Origin: Planctomycetota bacterium
GTDB taxonomy: Bacteria > Planctomycetota > Planctomycetia > Planctomycetales > Planctomycetaceae
NCBI GenBank assembly: GCA_018242525.1
Contig: JAFEBS010000048.1
Location: 121,216-185,215 of the forward strand
Length of the DNA stretch: 64,000 nucleotides
Direction of reading: 5' to 3'
The notes beneath the pieces are model-generated. The model did no database searches and had not been told where the DNA came from. It saw nothing but the letters and a program-made list of their open reading frames with translations. Positions 1 through 8,000 of this stretch are shown here, piece after piece. Position 1 is the first letter of the stretch. The number at the start of each line of letters is the position of its first letter. Made by a program: the position numbers and the translations under genes.

Positions 1-2
1 AA

Positions 3-230
3 CCTGTTGCCACGGATCGCTGGGTGGCTGTCACCGTCAAAGTCCGGACATCGGCCATTGAAGTCGTCGTTGATGGCGAACGTGTACTGATCGCCCCGCG
101 GAATCCCCTGGATTTGCCCGCGGGCCATGTCGGGTTCCGAACCTGGAATGGAGCTGCCAGGTTTCAGAAGGTCAAAGTTTCTGTACCGACTGGAGAAACC
201 CTCTGGGATGGACTGCCGGACCTGAATTAG
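3..230 (+). CDS. 3' end of a LamG/3-keto-disaccharide-hydrolase-like domain protein, probably a Ser/Thr kinase paralogue (partial)
   Basis: The frame is open from the window edge and ends at a TAG at 228-230, so only the last ~75 codons are visible. They encode a beta-rich jelly-roll end: a VVVDGERVLI strand, a GHVGFRTWNGAARF stretch and a terminal LWDGLPDLN. The same layout (VFVDDRLVAM, GVRSWNAGQARW, LLWKGWPP) occurs in the middle of the kinase gene that follows at 337, so this is probably the tail of a neighbouring paralogue of that family. The rest of the protein lies upstream of the window and its N-terminal domains cannot be judged. The gap to the next gene is about 100 bases on the same strand. 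Confidence 0.7.
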   Translation, partial: PVATDRWVAVTVKVRTSAIEVVVDGERVLIAPRNPLDLPAGHVGFRTWNGAARFQKVKVSVPTGETLWDGLPDLN

Positions 231-336
231 GTCCGCGTCGTTGCAATCCGAGTGGTCGGCGATGCGATCTTGATTTCACGAGACCAGCCGACCACTCTCA
301 GACAATCAACGAACTCTATGCATTGAACGCTGGACC

Positions 337-3300
337 ATGCCTGAAATGCCGCGACACCACTCTGACGGCTCGGAACCCGCCGCTGACAACCGTCTTTCGG
401 GGAGTACCGGGTTTGGCGAGACTGCCTGCGCGGCCGATTCAGCACCACATGCCGATGGCCCGTTTGGAAACCTGCCGGTTGCGCTCGGTCGATATCAGAT
501 TCAGAAGCTTCTTGGCACCGGATCGATGGGTGCGGTGTATCTGGCGTTTGATACAGTCCTGGACCGCCCCGTGGCATTAAAAGTCGCCAAGGTCTCGGGA
601 TCTGGTACGGACATCATCCTCCAGCGAATGGAAACAGAGGCCAAGGCCGCGGCCACGGTTGATCATCCACAGATCTGCAAGGTCTATGATTTCGGTGAGA
701 TCAACGGGATTCAGTATATCGCACTTCAATACATCAAGGGAGAAGATCTAAAAACGTGGTTGAGGCGTACGGGCCACCGACGGGAACCCGCCGAGGCGGT
801 TCGGCTGGTCCTGCAGATGGCGCGTGCCTTGAGGGCGGCGCATCGCACAGGCGTAATCCATCGCGACTTGAAACCCGCAAACATCATGATTGATCAGTCA
901 GGCGAGCCGGTCATCATGGACTTCGGCCTGGCCCGACGCTCAATCATTCCGACCGAATTAAGTTTGGCCCAGGGGATCCTTGGGACAGCAGCGTACATGT
1001 CGCCCGAACAGGCGGTCGGTGTGTCCGAAGAAATCGACCAGCGCAGCGACATCTATGCCCTGGGCGTCATCCTGTTCGAATTACTGACAGGTACATGGCC
1101 GTTTGTCGGAAGCCCGATGGATGTCATGGGAAGGAAGTGCCTGCATCCAGCGCCCTCCGCTAGCGAGATCGTCCCGGACCTGCCGCCCGCTCTCGTTGAT
1201 GTCTGCCAGATGATGGTGGCCCTCAACAAGGAAGACCGGTACACCGACTGTGACGAACTGATCGCTGCGTTGGAATCCGTCGATCTGACTCCTGCCGGCT
1301 GGCATCCGATGCTGTCAGAATACGCTGCCGCCGAGTCAACAATGGCGATAGACGATCGATCGCCGCGTGAACTCGCCGAACGCCCGTCGGATACCGACCC
1401 GATTGCATCGATGGCATTCAGCCAGAGTGTTTCACGGAAGTTGCCGCCAGGCACTCGTGTCGGATTTGCGACGTGGAGGTGGTCCCCCGCGCGATGGGCA
1501 CTGCTGGGCGGCACTGCATTCCTGGTCATTCTGCTGGCAGTCGTGCTGGTCTTTCATTCCGGGGATGCGATCGTCAAGATCGAGATCCTGACCGACGACC
1601 TGAACGTGACCTTTCAAAAGGAAACGTTCACCATCGTCGATGGGATTCACAAGTATCGGGTGACGCCGGGTAAGAAGACACTGCGCATTAAGTCAGGCGA
1701 TGTCGAGTTCGAAACGGAGGCTTTCGTACTCAACCGGGGCCAGAATCCTGCCGTCACCGTCGAGCGGGTGGCATCGCAAATTGTCACCAGGCTCGGTGGG
1801 GACGTGGTCGACCGACACCCCGTCGCGGAGGAAATCAATCAATCAACACTGACGGAACGGCAGAAACCGCGACCGAAGGTCGAGACCACGGCGAGTATGG
1901 ATGCCAATGCTTCCGACCCGGAACCTCAAACGGATTCTGCACTGCGTTCCCGCATGGCGCGGATGCCGGCACCGCATCTGGAGGGAGCGTGGAACCTTGA
2001 GGGCAGTGAACTGATGACGATTGGCAAACCCAACGAACCGCAGGTCTTCGTCTTTGGAGATCCAAGCTGGACGGACTACGATCTGACAATGGAGGTCGTC
2101 AGCGACAAGGACGGAATGGAGCATTCGATTCTCTTTCAGTCGGACCATGAAGCCAGGAACTTCTGGAAGCTGGACCTGGGTGCATTCGGGGATGCGAGAA
2201 ACTTCGACTTGCTGCCGTTCCTGGCCAACGCCGCACCATGGCAAAGTCCCGCCCGACGATTTCTGGCCGCGCGGTTACATGGTCAATACGGCACCTGGTA
2301 CCGCGCAAAGATCGAAGTGAGGGGACCATCGATTCGAGTGTTTGTTGACGACAGGCTGGTTGCCATGACCAGCGAAGATCAGTTGAGTCGCGGTCGTGTG
2401 GGAGTTCGATCGTGGAACGCAGGTCAGGCTCGCTGGCGCAACTGCGAAGTGAGGTCACCGGATGGCGTTCTCCTTTGGAAAGGGTGGCCGCCAATTCCAT
2501 CGCAATCGCAGCCCCCGAAGAGCTTGGCATTTCAGGAGCCGGGTTTCGCGGAGTGGCTGGCGGAGGCCTCAAGTGGCAACGCCGACCAGCAAGTGGCGGC
2601 CGTCACTCAAAAGCTGAAAGAACTCAATCCGGCCTTTGATGGTTCGACCAGGCCAACTCTCCAGGACCACATTGTGACGGGATTCGAGTTTCCGAGCGAC
2701 ACCGTGACAGATATTTCCCCCGTGAGAGCCTTTGCGAAACTCCAACACTTGTCGATTGTCGGCGCCTACCCGGTAATGAGCGTTTTTTCCGACTTGTCAC
2801 CGCTTCAGGGGATGAGGCTGACATCCCTTTGGTGCGGGAATTCCAATGTGTCTGACCTCTCCCCTCTCAAAGGAATGCCGATTACGAGTCTGAAATGCGT
2901 CAATACGCGAATCGCGGATCTGTCGCCTCTGGACGGCATGCCGCTGGAAGAATTGGAATGCCACGGATGCCCGGAATTGTCTGACATCACTCCGCTTCAG
3001 GGAGCCCCGCTGAAGCGGCTGAGTTTCTACGCGACGAAAGTGAGTTCCCTGGCACCTCTGTCGGGGATGCAACTGGTCTTCCTTGATTGCGGAGGAACGA
3101 ATGTTTCCGATTTGTCGCCACTGAAGGGGATGCCTTTGGCGGAAGTGAGGATCTGGTCGACACGCGTTTCTGACCTGACGCCGCTCGAACGTCTGCCACT
3201 GACGGCGTTCATGTCGCACAACTCGCATGTTTCCGACCTTTCGCCGCTCCGCGGGATGAAACTGACTCATCTCTCGCTCACACCTCAGGACATCAAACGG

Positions 3301-3417
3301 GGAATGGATATTATTCGCCAAATGGAGAGCCTGAAGTCCATTGAGACTATGGAGGCTCGGGTTTCACCCAAGGAATTCTGGACGAAGTACGATGCGGGTG
3401 ACTTCATCAGTCGCTAA
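337..3417 (+). CDS. Membrane Ser/Thr protein kinase with LamG-like and leucine-rich-repeat extracellular part
   Basis: A 1026-residue protein. Residues ~52-315 are a Hanks-type kinase: glycine loop GTGSMG at 61-66, catalytic Lys82 (VALKV), HRDLKPAN with Asp177, and DFG Asp195, so all key catalytic residues are present. A single membrane segment (LLGGTAFLVILLAVVLVF) lies at about 388-406. After it come a PEGA-like beta segment (~415-490), a jelly-roll/LamG-like module (~540-700), and about eight 23-residue leucine-rich repeats of the form DLSPLKGMPLxxL from ~800 to 1000. The kinase would be cytoplasmic and the rest outside the cytoplasm. Substrate unknown. The start at 337 is the first ATG and leaves a low-complexity N terminus of ~50 residues, as in the next gene. 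It lies in tandem with a partial and a full paralogue. Confidence 0.9.
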   Translation: MPEMPRHHSDGSEPAADNRLSGSTGFGETACAADSAPHADGPFGNLPVALGRYQIQKLLGTGSMGAVYLAFDTVLDRPVALKVAKVSGSGTDIILQRMETEAKAAATVDHPQICKVYDFGEINGIQYIALQYIKGEDLKTWLRRTGHRREPAEAVRLVLQMARALRAAHRTGVIHRDLKPANIMIDQSGEPVIMDFGLARRSIIPTELSLAQGILGTAAYMSPEQAVGVSEEIDQRSDIYALGVILFELLTGTWPFVGSPMDVMGRKCLHPAPSASEIVPDLPPALVDVCQMMVALNKEDRYTDCDELIAALESVDLTPAGWHPMLSEYAAAESTMAIDDRSPRELAERPSDTDPIASMAFSQSVSRKLPPGTRVGFATWRWSPARWALLGGTAFLVILLAVVLVFHSGDAIVKIEILTDDLNVTFQKETFTIVDGIHKYRVTPGKKTLRIKSGDVEFETEAFVLNRGQNPAVTVERVASQIVTRLGGDVVDRHPVAEEINQSTLTERQKPRPKVETTASMDANASDPEPQTDSALRSRMARMPAPHLEGAWNLEGSELMTIGKPNEPQVFVFGDPSWTDYDLTMEVVSDKDGMEHSILFQSDHEARNFWKLDLGAFGDARNFDLLPFLANAAPWQSPARRFLAARLHGQYGTWYRAKIEVRGPSIRVFVDDRLVAMTSEDQLSRGRVGVRSWNAGQARWRNCEVRSPDGVLLWKGWPPIPSQSQPPKSLAFQEPGFAEWLAEASSGNADQQVAAVTQKLKELNPAFDGSTRPTLQDHIVTGFEFPSDTVTDISPVRAFAKLQHLSIVGAYPVMSVFSDLSPLQGMRLTSLWCGNSNVSDLSPLKGMPITSLKCVNTRIADLSPLDGMPLEELECHGCPELSDITPLQGAPLKRLSFYATKVSSLAPLSGMQLVFLDCGGTNVSDLSPLKGMPLAEVRIWSTRVSDLTPLERLPLTAFMSHNSHVSDLSPLRGMKLTHLSLTPQDIKRGMDIIRQMESLKSIETMEARVSPKEFWTKYDAGDFISR

Positions 3418-3552
3418 TGTATTGTCGCAGACTTCATCTTGGGTTGTGTGCCCCGCTTCAAGACAAATCATGGCCGACTTACCGAATCACGCTGCCGCCC
3501 CCTCTCGGGTTGCGAGACTGGAATAAATGTCACGCCCGATTGGGACTCATTC

Positions 3553-6500
3553 ATGACTGATTCACCAAAGCCCCCTGCGGATGATCCCCGAGAAAAAGCA
3601 TCGCGCGCGACGAAACCCATCCCACCGACTCGGGGACCGGAGCAGACGTCCCGGACATCGGATTCCGCTCCGGCCACAGGCGGGATGTTTGCGAAACTGC
3701 CAACTCAGTTCGGCCGGTATCGAATCGAAAAACTGCTCGGCCAGGGGGCGATGGGGGCCGTGTATCTGGCGGAGGACATCACGCTGGAACGGTCGGTGGC
3801 GCTGAAAGTGGCCAAAGTCTCAGCCAGCGGGGCGGCCAGGATCCTGAAGCGAATGGAGGCGGAAGCGCGGGCGGGAGCTAAGATCGACCATCCGCTGATC
3901 TGCAAAGTTTATGACTCGGGCGAGATCGACGGCATTCGGTTCATTGCGCTACAATACATTGAGGGTGAAGATCTCAAGTCATACCTGAATCGAGTCGGTC
4001 GCCGCCGCGAACCGGCCGAAGCAGTGGGAATCGTGTTCCAACTCGCGCAAGCCTTGCAGGCGGCTCACGAGCAGGGAGTGATTCATCGGGACCTGAAGCC
4101 GGAAAATGTGATGCTCCGCCCTGATGGGGCACCGGTCATCATGGATTTTGGCCTTGCACGGCAGACCACAATCGCCGGCGACGCGCGGTTGACGCTGGCG
4201 GGAACGATCCTTGGATCGGCCGCGTACATGTCTCCAGAACAGGCACGCGGCACGGCCAATGCCGGCGAGATCGACCATCGAAGCGATCAGTACGCCCTCG
4301 GCGTGATTCTGTTCGAGATGCTGACTGGCGAGTGGCCGTTCACCGGAAGCACGATTGAAGTCATGGGTAAGAAGTGCGTGCAGGCAGCGCCGTCACCGCT
4401 GCTGACCAACCCCAGTCTGCAACCGCAATTGGCGGCGATTTGCCACACGATGATTGCCCACAGGAAAGCAGACCGGTTTTCGAGTTGTGCAGACGTTGCA
4501 GCCCGACTGGAAGTCCTCGAATTTAAGGAAAATGACCCGGAATGGTCCGGTGACGATCCCTGTACAGCATTCGACGTCGCCTCGGCAAAGCCGGCTGCAC
4601 GGCGCCGTCGGGCGGCGGACGCCACGGTCAAGGTGACGAACGCCCGGTCGCTGCAGACTTCCACGCCAGGACTTCACGCACAGCTGACGACATGGTGGAA
4701 AACTCTGGCGTCATCGAAGCGAGGAATCGTGGCCAGTAGTTTGGGGCTTACACTGCTCCTGGCTGCAATCATGTGGTCTCGCAGTGGCGCAGCGACTGTC
4801 AGGATTGAGGTTCTGAATGACAACCTCGAAGTGAGATTCCAGCGAAGCGTTATCACGCTCGCCGATGGCGAACAGACGGTGAAAGCTCAACCTGGCTCAC
4901 ATTCGCTTCGCATCAAGTCGGGAGATCTTGAATTCGACACCGCCAGTTTCCCATTGAAACGCGGCGACAACCCGATGGTCACCGTGGAACTTCGCAACGC
5001 GCAGGTTGTCACCAAGGTGGGCAACGCGGTGGTGGATCGCCGAACACTGACCGATGTTGCGAGTGAGCCGTGGCGAACCGTCCATTTGCTCCAGCAGATC
5101 AATGTCCCTCGTGACTCCGCCAGTGGACAGTGGGAAATCACGTCCGACCGATCATTAAAGCAGACGGCAGGTGGTGATGCTCAGATACGATTCTCCGACC
5201 AGTTCCCCACGGAGTACAGCGTATCGTTTGAAGGTACCCGGACCCCAATGACGCCGCTGACGAATCGTTCGCTCGGAATCGTGCTGCCGATGCAGGGACG
5301 ATCTGTTATGGTTCACATCGACACTGACAGTCACGATACCGGTGGATTGTCCGGGTTGGTCTCCAATCAAGAGGGGCAGTGGGAAGAGTCAACGCGAATT
5401 TCGGGGCAACAACTCCCCGACGGCGAAACGTTTCGTGTTCGCTGCATTGTTCGTCACGACTCCATCGACATCTTCTGGCAGGGTCGGCGGCGGATTCACT
5501 GGCAGGGCCAACCCGGAGACCTGGGTTGCCCGGCGAGATTCCTTCCCAAAGGCGCGCCTGTCTTCAGCCTGGTCTGTCAGGGGCCCTATGAATTCAGCAA
5601 GCTGCGTCTCGCGCCGCTCAAGCTGCTGGATACGGATGACGTTGATCTGCTGAATCTGGTCGACGTTCAACGCGATGCACTCCAGGATGCATTCCAGACT
5701 GTTGATGGCGGCATTGAGGCCGTCAATCTTGACCCTAATCGGGATTCAATTCTCGAATTGCCGGTCGAACCTCCCGAAGAATACACGCTGCGCCTCACGG
5801 CGAAACGGACATCGACGATCCATGCCATCATCGTTGGGCTGGTCGCCGGTGGCCAACCCGTCGATGCCGTCTTCGACCTTAAGTCGGGCGAAGGTGGCGG
5901 GTTGGAACTGATCAATGGACAGTTGGCCGCGTATGGACCCACGGCGTTGCCAAAAGCCCGCTTCGTGGATCAAGTGCCGTTCGACTTGGAATGTCGGGTT
6001 TCGCGCGAGCGAATTGTGATCCTGGGTGATGGTTGCTGCCTGATCGACTGGCCGGTCGACGCGGCTCACTTCGCCCGAGCGAACTGGCATACTCAATCGA
6101 CGGGGCTGATCCTGGGGACAGACGGTTCCTATGAATTCTCTCGCGTCCGCCTGGGACCGCTGCCGAAGCCCCAACCACCACCGAAGAAGTTGTCCGACGG
6201 CGAGCGAATCGACCTGTTGGCAATTATTGAACCTGAACGGGACGCGATTCATGGAGTTTTTCAAAAGAACGCCGATGGTTCGATCACGTTCCCAAACAAC
6301 CTCCGCAACTCAAAACTCCGCATTCCCGCCGAACTGCCGGCTGAATACGAAATCTACGCCGACATCGATTCCCCCGGCGACGGACATCAGCTGGTATACA
6401 ATTTCCCGATGGCCGAAACCCGGGGAGAATTGATCATCGACTGCCATGGTCGAACGTGTACTGGGTTGTTTGCCGATGGTTCCATTGAAAAAAACGTGAC

Positions 6501-7854
6501 CTCGTTCTCGGGGACACTTCTGCCACGCGGGTCGCATCAATTGATTCTGGGTGTGTCGCCGACCGGCGTGCAATTTCGTTGTGATGGCAATCTGATCGTT
6601 GACTGGCGGGGTAATCCACGCCGCTTGCAAAACAACCCGTTCTATGCCGTTCCCGGGAATCGATGTCTCGGTTTGGGAAGCTGGACATGTGCGTATCGCA
6701 TCAACAAGCTGGAAGTCAGGCCGCTATCAGCGCCATCGCTTCCGTTTCCACCACCCATCAAGCCAGTCAACGGCGACCTGCTGGCGATCATCGAAACGGA
6801 TCGAGATTCGATCGATGGGAGGTGGACGAGGGAAGCAACTATCATTTCCTCCCCTTGGCGACCTGAGGATTACTATTCGGTACTTCATGTCCCTCATGCA
6901 TTGCCAGATCAGTTTGAAATCACGACAACGGTGAAGCGTCGAGAGGGAGCGGAGGCGTTCGCCATATCGATGCCGATTGGCCGTTCCAGAGGTGCCATCC
7001 AGTTCGATGGATGGGCGAGCCGGTGGAGCGGTGTCTATCGGATCAACGGAGAGGACATGATCACGAACGGTTCCAGAGTTCCAGGAAACCAACTCGTACC
7101 CGGGGAAGCGCAGAGAGTGCGGATTCGAGTGGCCCGCGAAAGTGCGGATCGATACAGTGTCCGTGCCTTCGTCAATGATCGGGAAGTCGTCACGTGGGTC
7201 GGGAATCCGTCGCAAATCAGTGATGATTTACTCCCGCCTGGCGCTGAAGAACGTGATCCCTACTTGCGGACATGGGCGGGCTTTGAGATCAGCGAACTCA
7301 CGTATCGTCCCCTGAATCCGGCCGACCGCGATTCCAGTGTTGAAGTCGAATTCGCCCGCCGCCATCGACAATTGCCGGAAGCTGCACGCCTGCGAATGGA
7401 TTGGCCCAACCAGAGAAAGCTGGTGCTCGATTGGGACGTGAAGTGGTTTCGCCTGCCGGCGAACGTTCAAAGACTGCTGACAGAGTTTCCGAGCCGTACC
7501 GATGAGTCCGCCGAAATGACCACGGAGCGGAAGAATCTCAAATGGAGTTCCGAGGAACTTGACCGGAATCCTCTCGGTCAAGTCGACTGGTTTGGCCTGC
7601 GAGCAAAGACATCCGCAGATTTGCCCGCTGGTCGGTACGTCGTCTTCACGAGCACCGACGATGGCGTTCGCGTCCGTGTCGACGATCAGGTCGTTTTTGA
7701 GCATTGGAATGGCCGCCAAATCAACTTCCCGAGCTACAGCGAATTCATGCTTACGGAGGGCTCCCATACAATTCAGGTTGATTACTTTGAGTTTGGGGGG
7801 AGCAATGCGTGCCATGTCGAGTTTGCTCGTGCCGAAGAAATCCCCGGCCAATGA
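3553..7854 (+). CDS. Large membrane Ser/Thr protein kinase with four tandem jelly-roll modules and a PA14 domain
   Basis: Start chosen at ATG 3553 (MTDSPKPP); the frame is open back to 3439, but that stretch is low in kinase-family character. This gives 1433 residues. The kinase spans ~53-325 with GQGAMG, VALKV, HRDLKPEN (Asp180) and DFG (Asp198), so it looks active. A membrane segment (SSLGLTLLLAAIMW) lies near 397-410. Outside the membrane, a motif of the type LLxIIExxRDxIxG recurs at about residues 510, 697, 886 and 1075, marking four repeats of ~188 residues, each a concanavalin/LamG-like fold. The last ~110 residues (WFGLRAKTSADLPAGRY, STDDGVRVRVDD, EGSHTIQVDYFE) match a PA14 domain. A carbohydrate- or surface-sensing role is inferred from these domains only. 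Confidence 0.9.
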   Translation: MTDSPKPPADDPREKASRATKPIPPTRGPEQTSRTSDSAPATGGMFAKLPTQFGRYRIEKLLGQGAMGAVYLAEDITLERSVALKVAKVSASGAARILKRMEAEARAGAKIDHPLICKVYDSGEIDGIRFIALQYIEGEDLKSYLNRVGRRREPAEAVGIVFQLAQALQAAHEQGVIHRDLKPENVMLRPDGAPVIMDFGLARQTTIAGDARLTLAGTILGSAAYMSPEQARGTANAGEIDHRSDQYALGVILFEMLTGEWPFTGSTIEVMGKKCVQAAPSPLLTNPSLQPQLAAICHTMIAHRKADRFSSCADVAARLEVLEFKENDPEWSGDDPCTAFDVASAKPAARRRRAADATVKVTNARSLQTSTPGLHAQLTTWWKTLASSKRGIVASSLGLTLLLAAIMWSRSGAATVRIEVLNDNLEVRFQRSVITLADGEQTVKAQPGSHSLRIKSGDLEFDTASFPLKRGDNPMVTVELRNAQVVTKVGNAVVDRRTLTDVASEPWRTVHLLQQINVPRDSASGQWEITSDRSLKQTAGGDAQIRFSDQFPTEYSVSFEGTRTPMTPLTNRSLGIVLPMQGRSVMVHIDTDSHDTGGLSGLVSNQEGQWEESTRISGQQLPDGETFRVRCIVRHDSIDIFWQGRRRIHWQGQPGDLGCPARFLPKGAPVFSLVCQGPYEFSKLRLAPLKLLDTDDVDLLNLVDVQRDALQDAFQTVDGGIEAVNLDPNRDSILELPVEPPEEYTLRLTAKRTSTIHAIIVGLVAGGQPVDAVFDLKSGEGGGLELINGQLAAYGPTALPKARFVDQVPFDLECRVSRERIVILGDGCCLIDWPVDAAHFARANWHTQSTGLILGTDGSYEFSRVRLGPLPKPQPPPKKLSDGERIDLLAIIEPERDAIHGVFQKNADGSITFPNNLRNSKLRIPAELPAEYEIYADIDSPGDGHQLVYNFPMAETRGELIIDCHGRTCTGLFADGSIEKNVTSFSGTLLPRGSHQLILGVSPTGVQFRCDGNLIVDWRGNPRRLQNNPFYAVPGNRCLGLGSWTCAYRINKLEVRPLSAPSLPFPPPIKPVNGDLLAIIETDRDSIDGRWTREATIISSPWRPEDYYSVLHVPHALPDQFEITTTVKRREGAEAFAISMPIGRSRGAIQFDGWASRWSGVYRINGEDMITNGSRVPGNQLVPGEAQRVRIRVARESADRYSVRAFVNDREVVTWVGNPSQISDDLLPPGAEERDPYLRTWAGFEISELTYRPLNPADRDSSVEVEFARRHRQLPEAARLRMDWPNQRKLVLDWDVKWFRLPANVQRLLTEFPSRTDESAEMTTERKNLKWSSEELDRNPLGQVDWFGLRAKTSADLPAGRYVVFTSTDDGVRVRVDDQVVFEHWNGRQINFPSYSEFMLTEGSHTIQVDYFEFGGSNACHVEFARAEEIPGQ

Positions 7855-8000
7855 CCCCGGACAGTACCTCGCAATTCGGCACAGAGGCACGGACTGGTCG
7901 CTATCGGGCCATCGCTGCAAGTGATAGGGTGATCGGGCTGATCGAGACGCAACATCTCAGAGACAGGGTCCAGGGACGCGATGACTGAAAGCCGGTTCGA

